A program made the position numbers and the translations under genes. The notes beneath the pieces were generated by a model. It made no database searches, had not been told where the DNA came from, and was given only the letters and a program-made list of their open reading frames with translations. Below are positions 27,153 to 36,285 of a stretch of 60,929 nt of DNA, piece after piece (within the stretch, counting starts at the first letter, position 1; each line of letters begins with the position of its first letter). The stretch is from Mycoplasma sp. CAG:472 (GTDB lineage Bacteria > Bacillota_I > Bacilli_A > RF39 > UBA660): NCBI GenBank assembly GCA_000437315.1, contig FR899426.1, forward strand, positions 1-60,929. The letters are read 5' to 3'.

Positions 27153-27887
27153 ATGAAAAATATAAATTATGAAGCCCTAAAAGGTGATGAACATGTGTGT
27201 AAATCTTGGAGTTTAATGCCATTTAAGATTGATGATAATTATGAGTATATATCTAAAAATATTATATTCAATTTTTTTAGTACGATTATTTTAATACCAA
27301 TTGCAATAATATTATACTTTTTTAATAAAATGTTTTTAGGATTTGAAATCGAAGGTAAAGAAAATAAAATAAAAGATTCTGGCTTTGTATCTGTATCAAA
27401 CCATATTCATTATTTAGATTGCACATTTATTGGACTTATAAACTATCCAAATAGAGTTTACTACCCAACAATTCAAGAAAATTTCAAAATTCCATTTGTT
27501 AGACATTTAATAAAATTATTATGTGCTATTCCAATTCCTAAAGAAAGAAAACATAAAGATAAATTTTATAAACAAATTAATGAAGCGCTAGAAAAAAATA
27601 ATATATTACATATGTACCCTGAAGGCTCTTTATGGCCCTATTATGAAAACATTCGTGATTTTAAATATGGTGCATTTAAAATAGCAGTTGAAGCAAATAA
27701 ACCTATTCAACCTATTCGTTTTGTTTTTGTAAATCCTGATGGCATTCAAAAATTATATAAGAGGAAAAAATGTATACACGCAATTATTCTTCCTGCTATA
27801 TACCCAGATGAAGCATTAGAATATAAAGAAAGAATCGAAGACTTAAAAAATAAAACATATGATGCAATTTGCAAAGGAGGAAATTAA
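27153..27887 (+). CDS. plsC: PlsC-family acyltransferase
   Basis: 244 residues with one N-terminal membrane helix (about 38-58). Motif I SNHIHYLD, motif III YPEGSLWPY (Gly-Ser where Gly-Thr is usual), then FKYGAFKIAVEANKPIQPI. Catalytic His and Asp are present. Directly followed by a glycolipid synthase gene without spacing, suggesting the two make or remodel membrane glycolipid from phosphatidic acid. Confidence 0.88.
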   Translation: MKNINYEALKGDEHVCKSWSLMPFKIDDNYEYISKNIIFNFFSTIILIPIAIILYFFNKMFLGFEIEGKENKIKDSGFVSVSNHIHYLDCTFIGLINYPNRVYYPTIQENFKIPFVRHLIKLLCAIPIPKERKHKDKFYKQINEALEKNNILHMYPEGSLWPYYENIRDFKYGAFKIAVEANKPIQPIRFVFVNPDGIQKLYKRKKCIHAIILPAIYPDEALEYKERIEDLKNKTYDAICKGGN

Positions 27888-28979
27888 GTGAAAGTACTAA
27901 TATTATCTTGTTCTACAGGTGGTGGTCATAATTCTTGTGCAAACTACATAAAAGAGGAACTATTATTAAATAATATAGAATGTAATTTTATAGATTTTTT
28001 TGATATTTTTGGAAAGAATGCTAAGAAAATGTCTTCGGATATTTATTTAAAAACTTTAGGTAATAATGGAAAAATATTTAAAAATGTTTATAAGGCTGGA
28101 GAATTTGTTAGCAAAAGTAAACTTCAAAGTCCAGTATATATTTTTAACAAAATGTTTAAGAAAAAACTTTATGAATACATTCAAAAAAATAATTATACTC
28201 TTGTAATTACAACACATTTATTTCCCTCACTTACACTTACTGCCATAAATAATGATAAAAAATATAAACATATTCCCTTTTTATTCGTGGCTACAGATTA
28301 TGAACCTTGTCCTTTTATAGAAGAAGCAAACCCAGAATATTTTATAATGCAAAAGACTTTAGAAAATGCTTTTATACAAAAAGGTATTAGTGAAACAAAT
28401 CTGCTAAATACTGGAATTCCTGTATCGAGTAATTTTATTAAAAATGCTAAATCAATACGTAGGGAATATAACATTTCAGATGATGAAAAAGTAGTCTTAA
28501 TAATGCTTGGTAGTATGGGCTTCGGAGAAATTGATAATATAATTAATCCTTTATTAAAGGAAAACATTAAAATTATAGTAATATGTGGAACTAATAAACA
28601 GTTATATGAAAAATTAAATGAATATAAAAATGATAATCTTATTGTTATAGGTTTTACTAAAAACATTAATGATTTTATATATTCATCAGACTATGTTTTA
28701 TCTAAACCTGGAGGTCTTTCCTCAACTGAAATTGCCTCAATACATAAACCACTTTTACATATATATCCAATTCCAGGTATAGAAACATATAATACTTTAT
28801 TTTTTGAAAATAACAAAATGAGTATAAAGTGTGATACAGATAAAGAAATTATTGATAATATAAAATACCTAATGAATAATGAGGATATTTGTAAAGAAAT
28901 GATTCAAAATCAAAAGAAAATCATAAATGAAAATAGTGCTAGTGATTTAGTAAAATTTATTTTAGACCATTTTAATTAA
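27888..28979 (+). CDS. Processive diacylglycerol glycosyltransferase-like protein (MGDG synthase/UgtP family)
   Basis: 363 residues, starting at GTG directly after the acyltransferase stop; GGAGG lies inside that gene's last codons. N-terminal block STGGGHNSCANYI is the MGDG-synthase signature; the C-terminal GT-B half has LIMLGSMGFGE, the nucleotide-sugar site SKPGGLSSTEIASIHKP, and the typical hydrophobic loop FVATDYEPCPF. It should add sugar from a UDP donor to diacylglycerol at the inner membrane face, giving the anchor of lipoteichoic acid or a bilayer-shaping glycolipid. Confidence 0.9.
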   Translation: MKVLILSCSTGGGHNSCANYIKEELLLNNIECNFIDFFDIFGKNAKKMSSDIYLKTLGNNGKIFKNVYKAGEFVSKSKLQSPVYIFNKMFKKKLYEYIQKNNYTLVITTHLFPSLTLTAINNDKKYKHIPFLFVATDYEPCPFIEEANPEYFIMQKTLENAFIQKGISETNLLNTGIPVSSNFIKNAKSIRREYNISDDEKVVLIMLGSMGFGEIDNIINPLLKENIKIIVICGTNKQLYEKLNEYKNDNLIVIGFTKNINDFIYSSDYVLSKPGGLSSTEIASIHKPLLHIYPIPGIETYNTLFFENNKMSIKCDTDKEIIDNIKYLMNNEDICKEMIQNQKKIINENSASDLVKFILDHFN

Positions 28980-29012
28980 AAAATGGTTTTTTCATGATAT
29001 AATAACTATATA

Positions 29013-29045
29013 TTTAAGATTTATTTAAGATAAAAAATATATAAT
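29013..29045 (+). promoter_or_regulatory. Response-regulator box and -10 upstream of the two-component operon
   Basis: Direct hexamers TTTAAG at 29013-29018 and 29024-29029 (11 bp apart, one helical turn), then exactly 10 bases to -10 TATAAT (29040-29045). This replaces a -35 box, as in PhoB/OmpR-type activated promoters. Confidence 0.7.
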
Positions 29046-29062
29046 TTATTAGGTGGTGAAGG

Positions 29063-29755
29063 ATGAATATATTAATAATTGAGGATGAATTTAATTTAGC
29101 AGATGCAATCAAATCAATGCTAAAAAAAGAAAATTATATTATTAAAATATGTACAAATGGAACAGAGGGTGAGGATGAAGCCCTAAGTGGCATTTATGAT
29201 CTTATACTTCTTGATGTAATGCTTCCAGGTAAAAATGGTTTTGAAATACTAAAAAGTATTCGAAAAGAAAATATAAATTCAAAAGTAATAATGCTTACTG
29301 CTAAAGCAAATATTGATGATAAAATGGAAGGTTTTAATGAAGGTGCAAATGATTATTTAACAAAACCATTTCATATGGATGAACTTTTTGCAAGAATAAA
29401 GCTTCAACTAAGTGATGGTAAAATTAAAAATGAATTAGCTACCTATGGTGATTTATCCCTTGATACTCATAAATTAATATTAGAAAATACAAATACAAAA
29501 GAAACAATTAATATAATTGGTAAAGAATATAATATTTTACTAATCTTATTAAATTCCCATGAAAGTATTATTTCCAAAGAACAATTATTTAGTAAAGTAT
29601 GGGGTTATGATAGTGATTCTGAAATAAATACACTCGAAGCATATATGTCATTTATAAGAAAGAAATTAAAAAATATAAATTCGAAAGTTAAAATTAAAGT
29701 AATTCGAAATATAGGTTATAAATTGGAGTATCAAAATGAAAAAATTAAAATCTAA
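29063..29755 (+). CDS. OmpR/PhoB-family response regulator
   Basis: 230 residues. Receiver domain 1-115 with acidic pocket EDE (7-9), phospho-acceptor Asp51 (LILLDVMLPG) and Lys101 (LTKPF); C-terminal winged helix 130-228 with KEYNILLILL and ISKEQLFSKVWG. Overlaps the kinase gene by 20 bases. Its own promoter and those of the next two units carry the same direct repeat, so it probably activates itself, htrA and the thioredoxin-like gene. The htrA link recalls the secretion-stress system CssRS. Confidence 0.93.
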   Translation: MNILIIEDEFNLADAIKSMLKKENYIIKICTNGTEGEDEALSGIYDLILLDVMLPGKNGFEILKSIRKENINSKVIMLTAKANIDDKMEGFNEGANDYLTKPFHMDELFARIKLQLSDGKIKNELATYGDLSLDTHKLILENTNTKETINIIGKEYNILLILLNSHESIISKEQLFSKVWGYDSDSEINTLEAYMSFIRKKLKNINSKVKIKVIRNIGYKLEYQNEKIKI

Positions 29756-30908
29756 AGTTTTCTTTACAATATCAACCATTCTAACAATTTTTGTTTTTGC
29801 AGTATTTTTGATATCTAATGCTAGAACATACTCAGAAAAAAAAGAAAATGTTAAAAGTGTATTAGATAAAATGATTGAACTATCTGATAATACTAATAGT
29901 AATAATGTTTTTATGGATTTTACCGTGTATAATATAATTCTTGATGAAAATGGTATGTATAAAGAAACTGTTTCTCATACTTATGAAGATGTAATTGATA
30001 TTGTAAAAATTAAAAATATAGCTAATAAAATAATTAAATATCATCATTCAAAATATTATATTGGAAATCTTTATAATGCAAAATATTCATATGCCTTTAC
30101 TGATAATAATTCACTTATTTTAATGGATAACTCAGAAGTTAAAAATACACTTACAAAAACACTTATAACAACAAGTATAATATTTATATTTTTAGAGTCT
30201 TGTGTAATTTTAACATCATTTATTTTAACAAGTTGGATAACTGAACCAGTAAATGAAAGCTTCGATAAACAAAAAAGATTTATAGCGGATGCCTCACACG
30301 AACTTAAAACGCCACTTACAGTAATTAATGCAAGTGTTGAAGCGTATTATAATGATAAAAATGAGAAATGGATTCACAATATAAAAGAGGAAACCGAAAA
30401 AATGAATAAACTTGTTATAGAACTTTTAGATTTAGCAAAAATTGAGGCAAATAAAAAAATTCTTATGAAAGAGGAAAACTTATCAAAACTTACCGAAAAT
30501 GAAATTTTAACATACGAGAGTTTATTTTATGAAAAAAAGATTAAATTAAAATATAACATTAAAAAAAATATAAAATATACTTGTAATGGTGATTTAATCA
30601 GACAACTTCTTGGAATTCTAATTGATAATAGTATTAAACATACAAATGAAAATGGTAATGTTACTGTTAATTTATATAAATCTAATAAAGATATAATCCT
30701 TGAAGTAAAAAACGATGGCGATGAAATAAAAAAAGAAGATGAACAAAAAATATTTGAAAGATTTTATAAAATAGATGAATCAAGAAATAGAAATGAAAAT
30801 AGATATGGACTAGGTCTTGCAATTGCAAAAGATATAGTTGAAAAGCATAATGCTAAAATAAGTGCAAATTCTAAAAAAGGAATTACTACATTTAAAGTTA
30901 CTTTTTAA
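29736..30908 (+). CDS. Membrane sensor histidine kinase
   Basis: 390 residues. Two membrane helices (about 8-28 and 143-167) border a 115-residue extracellular sensor; then HisKA with phospho-acceptor His188 (ADASHELKTPLT), and HATPase_c with N-box LIDNSIKHTNENG (Asn298) and G-box RYGLGLAIAKDIVEKH. Partner of the preceding response regulator. The extracellular domain matches no sensor family I can name; from context it may detect misfolded or overproduced exported proteins. Confidence 0.93.
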   Translation: MKKLKSKVFFTISTILTIFVFAVFLISNARTYSEKKENVKSVLDKMIELSDNTNSNNVFMDFTVYNIILDENGMYKETVSHTYEDVIDIVKIKNIANKIIKYHHSKYYIGNLYNAKYSYAFTDNNSLILMDNSEVKNTLTKTLITTSIIFIFLESCVILTSFILTSWITEPVNESFDKQKRFIADASHELKTPLTVINASVEAYYNDKNEKWIHNIKEETEKMNKLVIELLDLAKIEANKKILMKEENLSKLTENEILTYESLFYEKKIKLKYNIKKNIKYTCNGDLIRQLLGILIDNSIKHTNENGNVTVNLYKSNKDIILEVKNDGDEIKKEDEQKIFERFYKIDESRNRNENRYGLGLAIAKDIVEKHNAKISANSKKGITTFKVTF

Positions 30909-30922
30909 AAAAAGTAATTTTT

Positions 30923-30955
30923 TTTAAGGTTTATTTAAGAATAAAGCATTATATT
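30923..30955 (+). promoter_or_regulatory. Response-regulator box and -10 upstream of htrA
   Basis: TTTAAG at 30923-30928 and 30934-30939, 11 bp apart, then 10 bases to -10 TATATT (30950-30955). Identical geometry to the box before the response regulator. Confidence 0.7.
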
Positions 30956-30974
30956 TAATTTGTAAGGAGGAAAG

Positions 30975-32063
30975 ATGAAAGATAATAGAAAGACTATTCT
31001 TTATTCTATTAGTACATTTTTTATAGGTATTGTATTATCTTTAGCAGTTATTTATAATTTTCCAAGTATATTTTCAAAAACTATTGTAAAAGAGGAAAAG
31101 AATGTTACTATTACAGATACTGGTCTTAGTGAATCAGTTGAAAAAGTATATAATAAAGTTGCTTTAATTAGTAATTATAGTATGGGTAAATTATCCGCTA
31201 CAGGAAGTGGTTTTATTTATAAAATTGATGGTAATGATACTTATATTGTAACAAATCATCACGTAGTTGATGGTGGAACTACATTTAAAGTAACGTATTC
31301 TGATGAAACTACATTAGATGCTACATTAGTGGGTAGCGATGAATATACTGATATTGCAGTTTTAAAAGTAAAAACAATTAATGGATTAGATGCTGTTGAA
31401 TTAAGTGATAGTAATAACATCAAAGCAGGAGATACAGTATTTGCTTTAGGCTCACCACTTGATAGTGCATATTCATTTACTGTTACAAGAGGTATAATTT
31501 CTGGAAAAGAAAGACTTGTGGAAATAACAAGTAATAACTCAAATATTTTATTAAAGGTAATTCAAACAGATGCAGCTGTTAATTCAGGTAACAGTGGTGG
31601 CCCACTTTGTAATGCTAACGGGCAAGTTATTGGTGTAGTTAATGCTAAACTTTCTGGTTCTGGCATCGAGGGTATTGGTTTTGCTATTCCAATAGACACT
31701 GCTATAGAAAAAGCCGATGAAATAATTGGTGGTAATGAAAAAGAATATCCATATATTGGTGTTTCAATTGCGAGTGTTAGTGATGCAAAAAATGACTTTA
31801 GATATTATAGCTATGTAAAGTCACTAGATATTGAAGAAGGAATATTGGTTCTTGATGTAGAGAAAAATGCACCAGCTTATAATAAGTTAAAAAAAGGTGA
31901 CGTTATAACTAAAATTAATGATAGTGAAACAAAAAGTACCGCTTATTTTAGATACGAACTATATAAATATAACATAAACGATGAAATAACAATAACTTAT
32001 ATACGTGATGGTAAAGTTGAAAGCACAAAAATTAAACTTTCTAAAAAAAATTCAAATATTTAA
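30975..32063 (+). CDS. htrA: HtrA/DegP-type membrane-anchored serine protease
   Basis: 362 residues; start ATG 30975 behind AAGGAGG. N-terminal membrane anchor (about 8-28), trypsin-like domain with catalytic His96 (TNHHVVDGG), Asp126 (YTDIAVLKV) and Ser207 (NSGNSGGPL), and one C-terminal PDZ domain (about 250-345, ending before LKKGDVITKIND). HtrA degrades misfolded exported proteins at the outer face of the membrane. Its promoter carries the shared TTTAAG direct repeat. Confidence 0.95.
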   Translation: MKDNRKTILYSISTFFIGIVLSLAVIYNFPSIFSKTIVKEEKNVTITDTGLSESVEKVYNKVALISNYSMGKLSATGSGFIYKIDGNDTYIVTNHHVVDGGTTFKVTYSDETTLDATLVGSDEYTDIAVLKVKTINGLDAVELSDSNNIKAGDTVFALGSPLDSAYSFTVTRGIISGKERLVEITSNNSNILLKVIQTDAAVNSGNSGGPLCNANGQVIGVVNAKLSGSGIEGIGFAIPIDTAIEKADEIIGGNEKEYPYIGVSIASVSDAKNDFRYYSYVKSLDIEEGILVLDVEKNAPAYNKLKKGDVITKINDSETKSTAYFRYELYKYNINDEITITYIRDGKVESTKIKLSKKNSNI

Positions 32064-32091
32064 GTTTCATTTAAGGCAAATATTATATTAT
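32059..32091 (+). promoter_or_regulatory. Response-regulator box upstream of the thioredoxin-like gene
   Basis: TTTAAG at 32059-32064 and 32070-32075, 11 bp apart, overlapping the htrA stop codon. A -10 candidate TATTAT (32086-32091) lies 10 bases away; TATATT at 32084-32089 is the alternative. Confidence 0.6.
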
Positions 32092-32146
32092 TAAATTGTG
32101 AAAAAGAAATAAAGTATTTTTCAAATCCATTAAAGGAGGTGGTCAA

Positions 32147-32386
32147 GTGAAAATAAACATTATCGGTGAAAATTCTAGTAATCGTATGAAACTATTAAAA
32201 AATTTAAATAAGGTTACTAAAAACGAAGATATTAATGTAGAAATTAATGTTATCGATGATAAAGAAACATTATCTAAATATAAAGATAAAAATAAACCGA
32301 TACTTATGATTAATGAAAAAATAATAAGTAATGGAAAAATTTTAACCGATAGAGAAATTAGAAATTATATAAAAATCTTTGCGTAA
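32147..32386 (+). CDS. Thioredoxin-like small protein lacking the CxxC motif
   Basis: 79 residues, GTG start behind AAAGGAGGTGG. The pattern KINIIGENSSNRMKLLKNL, then DVEINVIDD-like NVEINVIDD, then KPILMINEKIISNGKILTDREI is that of the small thioredoxin_3/glutaredoxin-like family, including the cis-Pro turn before the LMINEK strand. The redox Cys pair that normally follows the first strand (GCPKC) is replaced by ENSSN, so it should not be redox-active. It follows htrA with its own regulated promoter. Confidence 0.6.
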   Translation: MKINIIGENSSNRMKLLKNLNKVTKNEDINVEINVIDDKETLSKYKDKNKPILMINEKIISNGKILTDREIRNYIKIFA

Positions 32387-32422
32387 GTAATTAAAATAAT
32401 AAAATCTCACAAACTCAAAAAC

Positions 32423-32454
32423 AAAGGATATAGATAACCCTCTATATCCTTTTT
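32423..32454. terminator. Bidirectional terminator
   Basis: AAAGGATATAGA and TCTATATCCTTT pair around a six-base loop with A/T tracts on both sides, between convergent units. Confidence 0.85.
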
Positions 32455-33589
32455 AATTGGCTTTTCTTTTAAATCTAGTTACCAAAGTATTTAAAATTAG
32501 AAAAAATATAATAAATACAATCATTATAATAAAGTTTTTTAATACAAACTCATATGATGCTTTATCAAAATTTTGTAATGATGCAATATATTCATTATTA
32601 TCTATAAAATAAAATGTTGGAAAAATGTGGGCAATTTTTAAAGCAAATGAAGGCATATATTTTACAGGTATAAAAGCACCACATAAGAATGCTGAACCAA
32701 GTGATATTACATTTACTACACCACTTATTGCACCTTTACTTTTTACTAGATTTGATATCAAGATTGCCATTGTAAAAGATACTATAAAAAATATAAACAT
32801 ATTTAAACTATATAAAATTCCATTAATATTTAAAATACTACTTTTTAATATTAGAAAACTAAGTATTAAATAAACTATAAAAATTATAAATGTAAATGTG
32901 AATGAAGATATATATAAATAATTATTAAATGTTTTATAATTCATACCACTTATGCTTGTTCTTTTACTAATTTTTTCATCATTAAAACTTGATAAAACTA
33001 AACATATTATATAAATTACAATAGCCATTATTGAATAACTTGAAAAATTATAAAACAAAGAAGTCTTACTATTTAAATTTGTTTTATTTTCAATTACAAC
33101 ACTCGTTTTTTTATTTAAAGTATTATCTAATTTTTGAATGGCTAGTATTTTATCATTATATAAATTCATATATTTTGAAAAAACATCTAAGTATTTATTT
33201 AAAAGTTCACTTGCAATATATGAATCATAAGAATTATTGGTTTTTATATCAATATTAAATTCTTTTCCATTTTCTATTTTATTTTCAAATTCTTTTGGAA
33301 TATAAATTACATAATTTGCATCTCTAAAAAAAACAGCATCATCTATATCATTTTCATCAGTAATATTTTTTACATTAGCATTTGTTTTTAAATATGATAT
33401 TAAATTATCAGTTATTATTCCACTTGAGTTATTAACTATTATAATATCTGGTTTTGAACTTATAAATTCAAAACTATTTTTATTTGCTTTTAAATTCATT
33501 GTTCCAAATACAAGTAACATTACTGTGTATAAAATAATAATTCCAATATTTTTCTTAACAATTTTCCAGTAAGTTTTAAATATTGTCAT
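32453..33589 (-). CDS. ABC-2 type exporter permease
   Basis: 378 residues. One N-terminal membrane helix (about 14-30), a large extracellular domain (about 35-175), then five helices, the layout of ABC-2 permeases (YhgE/Pip- or DrrB-like) that work with a separate ATPase. Overlaps the upstream permease gene by 14 bases. Last gene of the TetR-ATPase-permease-permease operon; the substrate is unknown, with drug, lipid or peptide export as usual options. Confidence 0.88.
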   Translation of the reverse strand: MTIFKTYWKIVKKNIGIIILYTVMLLVFGTMNLKANKNSFEFISSKPDIIIVNNSSGIITDNLISYLKTNANVKNITDENDIDDAVFFRDANYVIYIPKEFENKIENGKEFNIDIKTNNSYDSYIASELLNKYLDVFSKYMNLYNDKILAIQKLDNTLNKKTSVVIENKTNLNSKTSLFYNFSSYSIMAIVIYIICLVLSSFNDEKISKRTSISGMNYKTFNNYLYISSFTFTFIIFIVYLILSFLILKSSILNINGILYSLNMFIFFIVSFTMAILISNLVKSKGAISGVVNVISLGSAFLCGAFIPVKYMPSFALKIAHIFPTFYFIDNNEYIASLQNFDKASYEFVLKNFIIMIVFIIFFLILNTLVTRFKRKAN

Positions 33590-34661
33590 ACTTTTGCCTC
33601 CTTAAGGAATTCGAAGATATAAGTAGCATTATTATTGTAAAAATAATAAGACTTAATATATTAAAATAATAGCGATTATTAACTCCATAATAGTATAAAG
33701 AATAAAGGCCATCAACAATCATATTACAGGGATTTAAATAATTTATTATTGGCATATTTTTATCAGTTACATATTTCATAGTTATTCCAGTCATTCCTGA
33801 AAAAAATGAAAGTGTCATAGTAATTGCAATTAAAATACCAAATTTATTATTACTATTTGTTTTAATAGTACTTGCAAGAAATGTTCCAAGTGATAGACTT
33901 GCAAGTAATCCAAAAAAAGTAAGAATAAAAACATATAATAAGTTATCTCCATAATCAACTTTTAAAACAAAAATTGTATATAAAAATAATATAAACATTC
34001 CAATTATTTGAACTACAATACTTGCACAAAAACTACTTAATAATAAAGTACCTCTTTTGGCAGGGCTTATATTAATTCTTTTCCCCGAAGTAGAAATATT
34101 AGGTAGTAAATAATTAATCATTGTAAGAGCAATTGCGGCACCATAAAAGGCTGCCATAGCAATAAGTGTGTAATATTCAATCATAGTATAACTAATATTT
34201 TTTCTAGTAACATTTGTTATTTTATAATTAGTTGAAAAAGTATCAGGTAACTTACCATTAAGTAAATACTCTTCATAAATATCCTTATTTATTAAGATAT
34301 CATCCATAATGCTTTTTAAAATAGTTTCTTTCCCTCCATTAGAGTTAACATATAAAATATTGTTATCAATATAACCTATAACTTTTTTATTTTCAAGTAA
34401 TTTTTTAGAGTTTTCTAAATTACTACTTTGAATTTTAATAACATTCTCTTTTTGTAAAACTTTAAATGCACTTATGATATAACTATTATTATTTGGAGTA
34501 ATAGCAACATCAATTTTATTAAAAGTTTCTGTTTTTTCTATATTTGAAAAAGCTAAATTAAAAAGCGTTCCTAAAATTATTGGAAATATAAATGTCCAAA
34601 AAAGTAATCCCTTATTTTTAAATAATATTTTTAAACTATATTTAAAGTTATGTACAAACAT
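33576..34661 (-). CDS. ABC-2 type exporter permease
   Basis: 361 residues with the same fold as its downstream neighbour: an N-terminal helix (about 17-36), extracellular domain to about 165, then six helices including FGLLASLSLGTFLASTIK. The two permeases probably form a heterodimer with the adjacent ATPase. It shares one base with the ATPase stop. Confidence 0.88.
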   Translation of the reverse strand: MFVHNFKYSLKILFKNKGLLFWTFIFPIILGTLFNLAFSNIEKTETFNKIDVAITPNNNSYIISAFKVLQKENVIKIQSSNLENSKKLLENKKVIGYIDNNILYVNSNGGKETILKSIMDDILINKDIYEEYLLNGKLPDTFSTNYKITNVTRKNISYTMIEYYTLIAMAAFYGAAIALTMINYLLPNISTSGKRINISPAKRGTLLLSSFCASIVVQIIGMFILFLYTIFVLKVDYGDNLLYVFILTFFGLLASLSLGTFLASTIKTNSNNKFGILIAITMTLSFFSGMTGITMKYVTDKNMPIINYLNPCNMIVDGLYSLYYYGVNNRYYFNILSLIIFTIIMLLISSNSLRRQKYDNI

Positions 34662-35602
34662 TAGTCTCTTAAATCCTTTCCAGTAAGTTCCAAAAACACA
34701 TCATTTAAACTAGGCCTTTCAGAATATATTTTATTATATGAAATACTATTTTCCTTTAAAAAGCTTGTTAATTTACCTAAATTATCAGTACCTTTTGAAT
34801 AAGTAATTATAAGTAAGTTATCTTTATAAGAAATGTTTCTAATTTGTTTAAATTTTGATAGTTTATCTATATCATTATTAGAAATACTATTTAATTCTAC
34901 AGTTATTTTTTCTTCGATATTAGATAGTTTTTTTAATTCATCAGTTGTGCCACTTGCTATGATTTTACCATTATCAAGAATTATAATTCTATCACAAATA
35001 CTTTCTGCTTCTTCCATATAATGAGTTGTATATATAATTGTTGCTCCATCATTAGATAATTTTTTTATACCTGATAATATATTATTTCGACTTTGGGGAT
35101 CAACGGCAACAGTTGGTTCATCAAGAAATATTATACTAGGTTTATGAGCAATACCACAAGCAATATTAAGCCTTCGAAGTAGTCCTCCGGATAACTGTTT
35201 TGGAAAGTACTTTTTAAAATTATCAAGACCAGTTAACTTAATAGCATCATTAATATATTTTTTTCTTTTTTCTTTATCAGTTATATAAAGTCCACAGAAA
35301 TAATCAATATTATCATAAACAGTAAGTTCTTCGAATACTGCGACTTCTTGAAAAATAACACCTATTTTTTCTTTAATATCATAAGCATCAGTATTCATTT
35401 CTTTACCATATATTTTTATTAAACCTTTATCAAAATTTAATAGTGACAATATTGAATTTATTGTTGTAGTTTTTCCACTTCCATTTGGACCTAAAAGTCC
35501 TAGAATTTCTCCTTTTTTAACATTAAATGTTAAATTATCAACTGCGATTTTGTTTTTATATGATTTAGTTAAATTTTTTACCTCAATTATATTTTCCATC
35601 AA
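34661..35602 (-). CDS. ABC transporter ATP-binding protein
   Basis: 313 residues. Walker A GLLGPNGSGKTTT, Q-loop VIFQEVAVF, signature LSGGLLRRLNIA, Walker B PSIIFLDEPTVAVDP and the switch His in TTHYMEEAE. The about 80-residue tail after the nucleotide-binding domain is typical of DrrA-type exporters. Its start overlaps the TetR stop (TGATG). Confidence 0.95.
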   Translation of the reverse strand: MMENIIEVKNLTKSYKNKIAVDNLTFNVKKGEILGLLGPNGSGKTTTINSILSLLNFDKGLIKIYGKEMNTDAYDIKEKIGVIFQEVAVFEELTVYDNIDYFCGLYITDKEKRKKYINDAIKLTGLDNFKKYFPKQLSGGLLRRLNIACGIAHKPSIIFLDEPTVAVDPQSRNNILSGIKKLSNDGATIIYTTHYMEEAESICDRIIILDNGKIIASGTTDELKKLSNIEEKITVELNSISNNDIDKLSKFKQIRNISYKDNLLIITYSKGTDNLGKLTSFLKENSISYNKIYSERPSLNDVFLELTGKDLRD

Positions 35603-36192
35603 TTTTCCTCCCTAAAAATATATTTGTTATTTGGATTATCTCGAAGAAGCATAAGTGCTTGAAACTCTTGTGAAATAAGTATGTTTATTTGTTCATCTGT
35701 TAAATTAATTTTATCATTTGCAAGAAGCGTTGCAAGACCATGACAAAATGTCCACATCTTAAAATGAAAATCATTTATATCTTCCAAAGATAAATTTGTA
35801 CTTGTTTTAATAAATCCCTTAACTATATTAAAACTAGCATCTGTATCTTGATTAAAAGTATTTAAATCACAATTTTTATTTAAGAATAATACTTGATAAA
35901 AATTTTTTTCTTCCCTGGCAAATTTAATATAATTTAATCCTACTTGTTTATATTTAGGAATCTTATCATTTAAATTATTCAAGATATATGAATAAAAATA
36001 ATCATGAATTTTCTTACATAATTCATTAAAAAGTTCATCTGAATTTTTAAATTGGTAATATATAGGTCTTATTGAACAATTTAAATATTTAGCAAGTTCT
36101 CTATTACTAACCTTAGTTATACCATATTTTCTAGTTATATCAAAACCAGCATTTAAAATATTTTCTTTAGATATTACAACATTTCTTGGCAT
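35599..36192 (-). CDS. TetR/AcrR-family transcriptional regulator
   Basis: 197 residues. N-terminal helix-turn-helix (about 10-55) with ITKVSNRELAKYLNCSIRPIYYQF; the rest is a helical ligand-binding domain. First gene of the exporter operon and probably its repressor; a perfect 12-bp palindrome lies just upstream of its start. Stop is TGA, overlapping the ATPase start, with TAA four codons later. Confidence 0.92.
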   Translation of the reverse strand: MPRNVVISKENILNAGFDITRKYGITKVSNRELAKYLNCSIRPIYYQFKNSDELFNELCKKIHDYFYSYILNNLNDKIPKYKQVGLNYIKFAREEKNFYQVLFLNKNCDLNTFNQDTDASFNIVKGFIKTSTNLSLEDINDFHFKMWTFCHGLATLLANDKINLTDEQINILISQEFQALMLLRDNPNNKYIFREEN

Positions 36193-36218
36193 TTTTTACT
36201 TCCTTTCATTATAAATTG

Positions 36219-36230
36219 TATCACGTGATA
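36219..36230. promoter_or_regulatory. Palindromic operator, likely TetR site
   Basis: TATCACGTGATA is a perfect 12-bp palindrome. It lies next to a minus-strand TATAAT (36208-36213), 27 bp before the tetR start and 56 bp before the divergent L,D-transpeptidase gene, so binding could affect both. Confidence 0.65.
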
Positions 36231-36285
36231 TTTTATTTGTAAATTATAAATTGACTTTTATATCAAGTTTTAGTAATATAAAGAT

